Shown here: in pieces, positions 1-10,579 of the stretch
Position numbering within the stretch: the first letter of the stretch is position 1
How the letters are laid out: every line of letters begins with the position of its first letter
Source: Polytrichum commune
Taxonomy: Eukaryota; Streptophyta; Polytrichopsida; Polytrichales; Polytrichaceae
DNA: 64,000 nt
NCBI GenBank assembly: GCA_950295325.1
Contig: OX485806.1
Coordinates: 34,780,001-34,844,000 of the forward strand
Direction: 5' to 3'
Made by a program: the position numbers and the translations under genes
The notes under the pieces: generated by a model
Database searches by the model: none
What the model was told of the DNA's origin: nothing
The model's input: only the letters and a program-made list of their open reading frames with translations

Positions 1-724
1 AACTACTGTTCATATATATATAGATATATGTATGGAGGCCTCTTGTATGGAATTCACACACTTAGAATACCTTAGAGGTGTAAAGATTAAAACAAGCAAC
101 CCACGTAAGCACGTCCATCGCTCGAATTTGCCCATATGACCTTAGGAATGTGCACAAGAATCGTCGCATTACCTAGGTTCGATAATTGTGTGTCATAGTG
201 TGTGTGTTGCAAAATGCAAATGCCCAAATGTTTAAAATAAAAATAAAGGTACACTTGGTCAATTGACTTTCATTTTTGTCACCTATAACATCATGTGTCA
301 CTATAGATGTGAAGTTGAACATCAAATGAAGGCGGCCATAAGATCAATGATATGTTGGAATTAAACATGTCTTTGTTTTGCCATAGGAGACGTGCCTTAG
401 TGGGTTTCTAAGCTTAATAGAGTATCAATACGATTTAACTTGACTATACGCTATGAACGGGAAAATTATAAAGATCATATTAGTTTACATGCACGAGGAT
501 CCATCATTTGTGGTGGTGGTGAAAACCTTTAGCCAATTAGTACCAACGAAGAATCATCTTGCCCTCCTAATCTAATCGTACTTCATGGACATATGACATA
601 GACCTCCACTACCATCGCTCATGATTACTATATATGGTAGAGGGTTAGTACGTGATGGCCTTGTGGTGTTAGGAATTGGAGGGAATGCCTATTATGTACC
701 TTTGAAATTGGAGGGAATGCTCAC
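1..724. other. Gene-free left flank
   Basis: I see no coding region, RNA gene or clear mobile element here. The stretch is AT-rich. A phrase reading 'ttggagggaatgc' occurs twice close together near 677 to 720, just ahead of the TATA box of the next gene. Confidence 0.5.
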
Positions 725-728
725 CTTG

Positions 729-736
729 TATATAAG
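729..736 (+). promoter_or_regulatory. TATA box of the DUF7869-type gene
   Basis: The sequence TATATAAG lies 76 bases before the proposed start codon at 805. A usual plant TATA-to-start spacing puts transcription initiation near 760. The ATG at 743 would then lie upstream of the transcript, so the ATG at 805, in the good context CACCATGG, is preferred. Confidence 0.5.
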
Positions 737-804
737 GCAACCATGTGGAAGCTCATTTGTTTCTTCTCATATAGCCCATTGCCTTTACTTTTGAGGAACT
801 CACC

Positions 805-3800
805 ATGGAGAGCGTGGATGCAGAGGTTAGTGTCAATAATTCACTTTAGCACGCTAGTGAGCTCATGGGGACCCCCACGGGTGCACCCGTGGATCCGTGA
901 GAATGCACTGGATACAATAGTAGTTGCATCTCACGGGTGCGCCCGTGGGGGCCACAAAATTACAACCGAAGTAGATGCATCTCACGCGTGCGCCCGTGGG
1001 TGGTGCCACCCACCACTTGGGAGAACCCACGGGCGTTCGCCCGTGGGTGGAGACTCCCACCACTTGGGAGCTCCCACGGGCGTTCGCCCGTGGGTGGCGC
1101 CGCCCACCACTTGGGAGATCCCACGGGCGTTCGCCCGTGGGTGGCGCCGCCTACCACTTGGGAGATCCCACGGGCGTTCGCCCGTGGGTGGCGCCGCCTA
1201 CCACTTGGGAGATCCCACGGGCGTTCGCCCGTGGGTGGAGACGCCCACCACTTGGGAGATCCCACGGGCGTTCGCCCGTGGGTGGCGCCGCCTACCACTT
1301 GGGAGATCCCACGGGCGTTCGCCCGTGGGTGGAGACGCCCACCACTTCGGAGATCCCACGGGCGTTCGCCCGTGGGTGGAGACGCCCACCACTTGGGAGC
1401 TCCCACGGGCGTTCGCCCGTGGATGGCTCCGGGGTTGTCTTTTTATTATGCTTAATGCTAGGTGCTTATCTGTACAAATAAGTTATTCCATATGCATGGC
1501 TTGTTTCTTCACGGGAATTATAATTATGCTTACATGCCTATTTCTGTAGGACTAAGAACTAGTTGTTGGGATGTTGTCCATTTCAATCTTGGACATATGA
1601 CTATGCAGTGGGAGTTGACACATGTATTACAATGTTGGTTGCGATGATATCATTGACATTGGAATTTAGTGCGCATAGTGAATGTGACCTTGCAATTCGA
1701 AGTCAATGTGGCGTTCATTAATGTTTGAGCTATGAGTATGGGAGGTCTGACTATTAAAGGACTACATGATGATATGTGTTCTGACTAGAGTGACATTCTG
1801 GACTGATATACTTTAATGTTTACATTCAGATTCCGCATTGTGTTGGATTGTCGAGGAAGGATTTGAAGGGTAAGGCGGTTGTCCTCTTCGATGATCAGGA
1901 TCGTGCCTTGTGTGATGGGTTAATATGCAACACCAATCCGCTAGATTGTGTTGACAATAGCATCCTTGGCGATGAATATGTTGGAGTAATTATCTTGAAC
2001 CCAACTGGACATGTGATTTCGATGGATTGGGAGAATACTCTGCACCGCTGGCCGCTCTCACTTACAAAATTTGAAGGACACACATTGGCGGAGATATTGT
2101 TGGTCCATCATAACGCGACCCGTGAAGATGAGAGTCGGCGGCGTTTTCTTGGAAAACGCCGATACAACACTTTGAGGATATGTGCACCTCGGGCACCTGG
2201 AAAGAAAACTTTGGGGGCCACTGAGGAGGGAGCACGGATGTTATCCACGGTAGATTGCTGCAAGGAGCATTGTTGCCAGGTATTTCCAAGGCCTTTGTTG
2301 GTTAGTATTCGGGAACACTACTTTGCCTTGCCTTTCAATGCTCGGAAGCTCATTGCCCTTGCAGTGTTCCAAACGATCCAGAAGGAAGAGCACACGGGTA
2401 GGGAAACGGTTGTAGTGGAAGGAAGAACAATTTGCACTCGTGCATGGAGGAACATCTACATGATATCAAGGGCACAATTTAATAGGAATAAGGCCGACAG
2501 CCAGATGGGGGTTAGATCTCGAGATCATGGTAATACAGGAACCAGAAAGCCGAGGGCGAATACAGTGCAGGCACAAGCGACTCTTGGCGTGTTGATTGAG
2601 GGTAGAGCGGATTCCATGCCCCATATGACTCGGACTCTTCCAAATGGTGAAAAGATAGGTACGGAGATGCTCCCTGTGGGAACAACTTGGTCCAACCTAC
2701 TGGACGAAGTGAACAACTTGGACAAAGACCTCGGGTACGAGCCTGTCTCAATGTCAAGTTTTAGCCGCTTACATCGACAACATTTCAAGCAATATGTTGT
2801 TAAGAGCCCTGGGGACAACTTCTCGCGTTGTGGAACTTGCGTTTCTTTCAAGGATTTGTTGCGAATACACACAAAGAACACTACCGGGTACTTGGCCATC
2901 TCGAAGGCTAGCCATCGGCATTTGGCATTGCAAGAGGCTCATAGAAACAGTTACTACAAAGATAGGATCTTGTCAAAGTACTCTCCGAAAGAGGTCCTTT
3001 GTATCATACATGACAAAATGGATTATGGGAAAACGGCGCTTCCTGTTTTTGCGCACAAAAACAAACGTGTTGACAAATATGAGCGTTTCCCGATCTCCAT
3101 TGCGGGAATGATTGCGCATGGTCACTCTAATGTGAATTATGCGCATTATGTTCTTGATATGTACCCATCGGATGCGAACTTCACTATCACATCCATTATG
3201 AAGTTGCTTTGTCAACTTGAGGTCCCGCCGGTCTGCTCCAGTCGCCACATTCCGATTTCCACCATAGGCGACCCTTTGCACGACGCACTGGTGGTTGGCG
3301 TAGAGAAGTGTTCAGGAGCACTTCCTTTGCCATCGCTCGAAATTATTCCACCTACGGGGTTGCCACCCCTCTTGCTTATTCAGATGGACAATTGTGCGAA
3401 GGATAACAAATCAAAATACAACATGTTGTTTTGGTCTGCATTGACCGCAAAGGGAATCTTTCGTGAAGTCCGGGTGTCTTTCCTTATTGTTGGACATACG
3501 CATGAGGATGTGGATGCAATGTTCGGCCGGTTTGGACAAAGGTTGAAGATTGAGGATTGCCATACACTCCCAGACCTCATGGCATCGTTCATGAAAGCTG
3601 GGGATCCCACTATTGTCCCATACTTGATTCATGAGGTTGCTGATTTCAAGGAATGGGTGAAGGGATACTACCATGAGTTTGGTCAAGACCGACTTATAGG
3701 GCACTCCAAGGCACACCAATTCTGTTTTTATGTAGACCCTGAAGGAGTGCCATTGATGCAATACAAAGTGTTTTGTACAGATGCAAGTTGGGCGCCAAAA

Positions 3801-4780
3801 GGTGGAATTGCTCTATGGAATGTGGACCCTGTCACAAAGAAAACCATGTTCCCACCAGGTTAGTGGGCTTCATTAACAATGTTTTCTTGGAAGTACACTA
3901 CAAAATACAAGGTGTGATGCATGTGGCCCACGGGTGATCGCCCGTGGGCCGTTAGTTCATGGTTTCGCTCTAAGCTCTATGTATGTATGTTTTTGTAGGT
4001 TGTCCCCGTCCTGTTCCAAAAAGGGAAATGAAAGATTCTGTGAACATAAAGCTTGGACTGAAAGGTTTTATTAAGTATTGGAAGGATACGGCAGATCAAG
4101 ATACTTCCGGTCAATATATGCAGTCCATTGCACCAACAATTTTATATTGGGAGAATGTGCTTGCGGTTATGGATCATCCTTTATCTCCATCTCCATCTGA
4201 ACTTAGCGAGCCCTTTTGGCCTTCTACACGGTTCTCCATTGCAGCTGCCCTACATGTGGACAATGAGCATCTATTTGAGGAAAACATCACGGACTATGCT
4301 TATGTCGGACCAGCTAGTGCTCGACCCGCAGAGACCTTTCGACCTGGTGCACATATCAGGGTCGGCCATTATGTCTTACTACGTCCTAGTGAGGATTGTG
4401 CTAATCCAGTCTGGATGGGACGAGTGATTTCCGAGCCTAATTTGGCACATGTCGGTCCTCATGCTCGTTCCATTGAGATTGTGTACTATGTGCCGGTCCT
4501 TGGGACCAGGAACAAGAAGACCTTGGATGAACGTTATGAGGAATGGGACACGGCAAAACATTTCAGATGGACGAGGCTCAAGGAATATGCTCCAACACGT
4601 CAATCTCTAGATTGTGTTGTGGCATCATGGGCAAGACAAAAGAATGCGTCCGATGACAATGTGGTCATCCCAGCGAGGCAAATTCTTTTTGCCAAGGATA
4701 ATTTAGATCGATGCACAAGAGGTGAGCATATGACTAGTGGAGATCAATTTGAGGATGTGGTATCAACAGAATTCATGTAG
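805..4780 (+). CDS. Transposon-type DUF7869-family protein, three exons
   Basis: Model: exons 805..825, 1830..3858 and 3999..4780, giving 943 codons plus stop. Intron 1 (826..1829) and intron 2 (3859..3998) both start GTTAGTG; the 3' ends are TTCAG and TTGTAG, and both junctions keep the frame. Exon 2 alone is open for about 676 codons. The N-terminal third resembles the DUF8039-type module of plant transposase-like proteins (inference). A cysteine/histidine motif, CCKEHCC, follows. The core has HDKMDYG, QMDN and VGHTHEDVD blocks, which I recall as DUF7869 hallmarks; their acidic residues suggest an RNase H-fold, DDE-like centre, but this is unproven. The exon 3 product has an SH3/BAH-like stretch. 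The coding sequence has no internal stop and is more GC-rich than its surroundings, so it may be young, active or domesticated. The short first exon is the least certain part; without it the first in-frame ATG is at 2022. Confidence 0.75.
872..1423. repeat. 47-bp tandem array of a GC-rich inverted-repeat motif, in intron 1
   Basis: Nine copies of CCACGGGCGTTCGCCCGTGG begin at 1027 and recur every 47 bases to about 1422. Three looser copies precede them; the one at 874 to 891 (CCACGGGTGCACCCGTGG) is a perfect palindrome, and others lie near 932 and 991. Each copy can fold as a 9-bp stem with a GUUC loop. The linker alternates between two types (GGCGCCGCC or GGAGACGCC). Because 47 is not a multiple of three, every frame reads through as a repetitive ORF; these are not genes. 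The array lies inside intron 1 of the DUF7869-type gene. Confidence 0.92.
3925..3950. repeat. Single inverted-repeat motif in intron 2
   Basis: A near-perfect 26-base palindrome (GGCCCACGGGT then GATC then GCCCGTGGGCC, one mismatched pair) lies in the middle of the 140-base intron 2. It is the same motif as the array in intron 1, so the motif is spread through the non-coding parts of this gene. Confidence 0.85.
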
Positions 4781-4809
4781 ATTGGATATGCATTCATCAA
4801 TTCTTGTAT

Positions 4810-4837
4810 CCGCGGGTGAACTCCCGTGGTGGGCGCC
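4810..4837. repeat. Diverged inverted-repeat motif after the stop codon
   Basis: CGCGGGTGAACTCCCGTGG, about 30 bases beyond the stop codon at 4780, is a diverged copy of the intron 1 motif, probably in the 3' untranslated region. Confidence 0.6.
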
Positions 4838-5049
4838 CTCGGTGGACATTGATCATCATGTTTGATGCTCATTTTTGATAAATGTGTGGATGAATTAGGG
4901 AGCCCTAGACATTGACATTTGCCTAGGGATGTTTACATGACCACTTTTTTTTGGCATCACAGATGTGAACTTTCATGTGCATTGTAATATTTTGGAAATA
5001 TGTTCTCTATGTATGGGAGTCATCCAATGTGCATGGTGGTCCCAAACAA

Positions 5050-5072
5050 CCCACGAGGATTCACCCGTGGAG
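5050..5072. repeat. Last diverged inverted-repeat motif
   Basis: CCACGAGGATTCACCCGTGG keeps both arms of the motif with mismatches. It is the furthest copy downstream and suggests that the element extends at least to about 5.07 kb. Confidence 0.55.
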
Positions 5073-7617
5073 TGTAAGCACAATCCTTCGTGACTCACAA
5101 TTGATGAGATCTTCCATATTATACTTCATTATTTGCATGGCTTTATAAACATGTGTGGGGCTCATTTGGGATCGTTGAGTTGTATTTTAAGAACCCTCAA
5201 CGGGTATTCTCTCGTACTAGCATGTAATCATTACGTTCCCAACACGTTCCCTACATTAAATTGAGCGGACCAATTGGCTCATTTTAGTTAATAAGGCCAT
5301 GAATATGAAAGAAAGTTCCAACTTCAAAATAATTAAGGTCATGAAATCTACGTCCAAAACCAAACTCAACCATTTGCTTTTGAGCATCATTTTTAATGGT
5401 GAGTATTGAGGATCTCAACTTGATTTTCTACGTTTGAGTAGTCAACATAACAACAAAGGCCATCGTGAAAATAAATTCAATTTAAACAACACTTTGCTAC
5501 TACTTTTAGGCCTTTGACCAAAACAATTATGGTTTTAGTATACCAGAGCATTTTTTTTGGTCCACTTTACCATGCTTTCACCTTTAGAAGATTTCATCTA
5601 TATTCATAATAAATTTCTATGTTATTCTTTTACTTTTGAATGGAATTATGAATTCCTTACATCAATTACAAAACAATGTTCATGCTTCTTGAAGGGGTTC
5701 CCCAACCACGCATGTACCTGAACAACTTTTATTAGAGTATTAAGTAATTGAGTATTTTTCCCACTCCCTCTGTGAATTGGTCTGTAAAGAGTTCATAGGT
5801 CCAGCATTTCTTTATAAATTTTGAAGTGCTTGACAAATATCAAATGTTCTTCGTTGTCACAAATTTTACTATAAAAGGAAAGAAATAATTAAGGCTATTT
5901 ACTCGGTATATTACTGGCCATCCTCCACAATATAATACATGAACCTATGGTTTCAACCCAATCAAAACACAACGTTTCATATGACTTTGATGATATGTAG
6001 ATTTCGTCTCAATTTTTTGAAGGAAACTTTGCTTTTAATTTTGATTTTCAGATTTTTGTTCATACCAATGTCATAGCTGTAGTTTCAAAAGTCACCCTTA
6101 ACGTTGTCAACAACCTTTTGTATGTCAATAGTCCCATATAGGGTAGGTAACAAGCTCCACTCTATCTCGGGTCAGTTCAAGGTGGGTTTAGGCTGACTTG
6201 TCAATGCCTATTTTGTTCATTCTATTCACCTGGGGGAGGGGGGGGGATGGTTCAAGCCCACAAAGCCAAGGGGGTTGGATATTGGTACAAAGGGAGTTAA
6301 TTTTGGACACACATGGGTTGGTTTTGGATCATACAGAGAAGCTAGGGATTGGTTTAAGAAAGCTAGTGGTTTTGACTTTGAATATTCAATTGAGGCTAAA
6401 AAAATCCTTTCTACCTATGTTTAGAACAAAGGCTAATATGATTTTTTTAATATATTTTTTATATCAACCACACAACCATACGTATGTGCAATAGCTTGAA
6501 GTCTTGGTTTAAGCACCCTCTACCTTAAACCCCCTCGTCCTTTAGGGGTTATTAAGCCAACATCATCATCATCATTTGCCGCCTGAAGTAATCCACGGGG
6601 AGGTCACTCCCTCTTTAATAAATGCATACACGTGTGCTCAGGACCTCTTTATCAGGGGGCTATTTACCTTGCAGAAAAGATTATAAGGTATGGTATTTTT
6701 CAGAATAAAGGATAAATGCTTGTATTTTAATACACCCTATCAGTCATTATAAATTTTTAGAGGAATTCTTTAAAATATCATATTTTATTTATACTGCATT
6801 TTCTTTCCTTATACCCCAAGTAACCAATTTTTTTGACTTTACCCCAAAAAAAATTTCTCGGAGCCCAAGTGTCGTCCATTTTTTTCTTAAACCGCATTTT
6901 ATTTCGTACACCCCATTTTTCTTTGGTTTTGTAAGCGTCATTTTTTTTCATGAAGGACATTTCTCTTCTTACAACCATGAATTGTGAAGTTCAACCACAA
7001 TGCTAAGCTCACATGAACTAAATCAAAATAATAAACCTAAGGCAAAGGCATGCAATTGAAGCATTGTCTTAGAATGTGAAATAAAGTCAAACAAAGCGCC
7101 GAAATTTTCCCTCCCAGCACGTGAGTAAAGACCATTAACTCCACATTGGAATTGTTGGTTCAGTAACATTCAAGCAAGCCAACATGCGAAGTCATCCATC
7201 CAAGCATTTTCAACAAAAAAATTGTTTTTTTTCATCCACTAGCACAGACCCCACGCTAGACCTACTACCCCTAGTAATTGTTTCCATGCTATTTTACATG
7301 TACTGACTAAATAAAAGAGGCCATTATATGTGATGGTATTTTACATGTAAACAAGTTCATTATTTAAAAACCCCCTATATTATATGTATGTTTTTTACAA
7401 AATTTACCTACAATGAATATATTAGACCTTATTTTTTATCGCATGTTGTTTCTAGGATTTTTGCAAGTGACCTCCCCGTGAAGTAAAGTTGTTCTTATAT
7501 TTGTGGTATCAACTTGAATTCTCAAATATACATCAAGTGTGCTATCATTCTATGTTGACTGAATCCAAGTTGATTTTACATCATCGCACTTACAGAATGC
7601 CAAAACTATTGGATAAT
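5073..7617. other. Gene-free AT-rich region
   Basis: I see no gene. The region is AT-rich with poly-G at about 6240 to 6246. A phrase at about 6520 to 6575, ending in a short CAT-triplet run, resembles 22715 to 22850, which also ends in a TGA/CAT triplet run. These may be 3' tails of the same retroelement family, but the match is too short to name it. Confidence 0.4.
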
Positions 7618-7721
7618 CGAGAAGAAGTCTATGGGCGATAAAAGCAGCTTCTGGCTTCTGGTGAGGCCACGTTGCCTGTGCTTTCTCGACCGGCGGATTT
7701 GACCGATGTAACCCTCCTCCC
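7618..7721. repeat. Dispersed repeat of about 105 bp, copy 1
   Basis: The segment starting TCGAGAAGAAGTCTATGGGC is nearly identical to 14011..14114. On the minus strand both copies can be read as an open phrase containing RRSRKHRQRGLTRSQKLL, but the similarity is at the DNA level and the surroundings differ, so I treat it as a dispersed repeat rather than a gene. Confidence 0.75.
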
Positions 7722-8816
7722 CTGATCTCCTTCGTCCACTGCTTGTGCAGACAAACAGACAGAGAAAACAAACAGAGAAAACAAACAGACACTCACTCTC
7801 TTCACCTTCCCGATTACGATTTCTTTGCCGATTCTCTTCGCCAGAGGTCATCCGATTACGCATTCTCTATTCGGATTGGAGCCATTGGCTACTGGAGTGT
7901 GTAAATTTTTTAGGGTTTTCCACTTTACCACATGGTGGATTTAACCACTCTTTGGAATCCTTCGAAATGTGGAATATTCTCATGATAGATTGATTATATA
8001 TATATTCATGTATAAGATGGAAATATCATAATGCTTCCACCCAAGTTAGAACAGGGCTTGGACTCTAGTGTTCACCTTGACTGTCCTGAGAGAATTTTTT
8101 GGGCATAATCAGTCAAGAACGTAAAGTTTCCAATATCAACCGGTTACATGTTTAACATCTCTCGGTTTCTCGTCATTGAAATGAGGAATATTCTGTAAAT
8201 TGTCTGCATTGACCAGTAATTTTCATTGAAATCACTATAATATTCGTTAATTAAACACTTTGGAAAGTCTCAAAATAAACTTTACTCATAGTTTGGGATG
8301 CAATACTGTGAACGTGGGGAACATTGGTAACGAACTTTCTACATATTCATGCATGAGGAGTATATATATTTCTAAACATAATAAGTATCTATATCACAAT
8401 CAAAACACGCACTAAACACAATATCAGACTTGAAGTCCTTGATTAGTCTCCAAATCATGAAAAAGTCTCCAATTAACAAACAAATATAGTGATTGAAGTC
8501 TTGGAATTTGAACCGGTTATTTCTCAAGCTCAACCGCGTCATCTGTAACTCGCTGTCAGTTCTCCCTGTTCATGGCCTTTGAAGTTTCGTTGACTCTATC
8601 ACACGATTCCCTGAACGTGATATTAAATTAAATGCCTGAAGTTGAAAGTTGTCGCATGTGCAGTTGCAGTTGCTTGACAGTGTATGTAAAAGGAGGTGAA
8701 AATTATAGTATGCTGACCCTTTGAGCAAGGTTTGCCATCGGCTTCATTCACCAAGGTTTTGTTTATTGACTCTCTTTTGTACATGTTTTCCCCACGTGGA
8801 AAATTCCCTAGAGTCC

Positions 8817-9690
8817 CATACTTGCATGCTCCCCATGTAAATTTACTCATAAATAGAAGGTATACATGCTACATGTACACTAAAAAGGATAATATTTAGT
8901 GTTCGATTGTATTTCATGTTGTTATCACCTTACCCTGCTCAACACTAATTTTCAATTCCTTGGCAATTAGTGTTAGATATAATTGTGTTGCTACCTTCTC
9001 TATTGCCACCTCCCTTCGTGTGAAGCATGGATTTCAATGGACTTGCGATTTTAGGGATGGTGTCCCACCTTCTTGCTCGTTGGTCTCTCACCTTCTTGCT
9101 CGTTGGTCTCTCGTCTGATATCATTGGGTTTTTTTTTTCATATCCTTACTAACACTAATTTCAAACATGTAACTTCCACATATTACCATAGTTGATATTT
9201 AGTGTTTGAGTTTACATTTAGTGTTCCATACTTGCATGTTCTCCATGTAAATTTACTCATAAATAGAAGGTATACATGCTACATGTACACTAAAAAGGAT
9301 ATTTAGTGTTCGATTATATTTCATGTTGTTACCACCTTACCCTGCTCAACACTAATTTTCAATTCCTTGGCAATTAGTGTTAGATATAATTGTGCTACTA
9401 CCTTCTCTATTGTCACTGCCCTTCCTGTGAAGCGTGGATTTCAATGGACTTGCGATTTTAGGGATGGCGCCCCACCTTCTTGTTCGCTGGTCTCTCATCT
9501 AATATCATTTTTTATTTTATTTTTTCATATCCTTACTAACACTAAACTCAAACATGTAACTTCCACATATTACCATAGTTGATATTTAGTGTTTGAGTTT
9601 ACATTTAATGTTACTTACTTTCATAGGGTTATTGACATTTAGTATAGCATTCGTATTTAGTGTATCAAACACTAAATATCCTTTTTTCGT
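8817..9690. mobile_element. Tandemly duplicated MITE-like element
   Basis: A unit of about 410 bp beginning near 8817 is repeated from about 9227, with the same order of blocks and about 90 percent similarity by eye. The start (TACACTAAAAAGGATATTTA, seen at 9288) is inverted at the right end (CACTAAATATCC then CGTGTA, 9668 to 9690), which gives terminal inverted repeats. This could be one element with an internal duplication or two nested copies. A more diverged relative of the left flank lies at 9840 to 10070. Confidence 0.6.
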
Positions 9691-10301
9691 GTAGTAATTT
9701 GGCACCCACCCGGTGTTGTTCATTGTGATCGTTTCAATTTTATGTGTTATGTGCCGCACGTGTCCATGACAATGTTCTAGTATGTGGACTTTCACAATTA
9801 TAGTATTCTAAACCTTTCATGGTCTAAAGTGTCGCATGCTTTTCTAGGTGATAAATTGTTCAAAAATTCCCATGTGTAGATTCCCCATGTCTACTTGATC
9901 AAGTTTACAAAGGGAGGGAAATTTTAGAATGTGGCCACCTTTGAAAAGGACTTGGCGAGTTCCATTCACTAAGTTTTGTCCCCATTTATCACATTGTGAT
10001 ATTATCATGTGTGGTGAATTTGCTAAGTCCCATGTGTGTGGAATCCCCATGTATATTCACTCGGATATGTATTAAATAAAAAGGAAAGGTAACATAAGCT
10101 ACACTAAATTTCCCTATTAGTGTGGGTCATGTTCATTTCAACCCATGTTTGAAATTAATGTGGGCCACAGTAATTGTTTATACAAAATTGATATGGGTGA
10201 CTATTTTATTTTAGGCTACTTTTGTCCTTGAACGTACTCAATCATTCGTAACTATTGAGCAAGATCCGGGGTCTTGGGTCCAGAGTATCTCAAACATAAC
10301 T

Positions 10302-10340
10302 TAATAATAATAATAATAAGAAGAAGAAGAAGAAGAAGAA
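10302..10340. repeat. TAA then AAG trinucleotide microsatellite
   Basis: A short run of TAA triplets passes directly into AAG triplets. Confidence 0.9.
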
Positions 10341-10579
10341 ACAACAATGCTTTTTACACCAGCGTGCTACGTTTGTTCACCCTCTCTTATCATGTTTGCA
10401 TGAACATGAGGGGAGGGGGCTTAATACTTATTTTTGGTAGGTGAATTATGGGTTGCTTAATGTTAGTATGTATATATACAGGGTGTGCATGTGGGGGGGA
10501 TTAGTCTAATGGGATTGGGGATTGTTTCTTTTCGAGTTTTCTTTTGTTGAGGATAATGTGTGTTAAGTATCTGATGGAG

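Noticed and set aside
1026-1423. CRISPR-like regularity of repeats and spacers
   Set aside because: The 'spacers' are not unique but nearly identical, the setting is eukaryotic, and there are no cas genes. It is a plain tandem repeat.
743-1549. Overlapping long ORFs in several frames of both strands (up to 268 codons)
   Set aside because: They are read-through of the 47-bp repeat, whose length is not a multiple of three and which lacks stops in most frames. The proteins are repeats of the same few residues with no domain.
7550-7863. Minus-strand ORFs with RRSRKHRQRGLTRSQKLL, shared with 14011 to 14114, as a small basic protein gene
   Set aside because: Both copies are open in more than one frame and similar at DNA level throughout, so a dispersed repeat explains the shared peptide without selection on protein.
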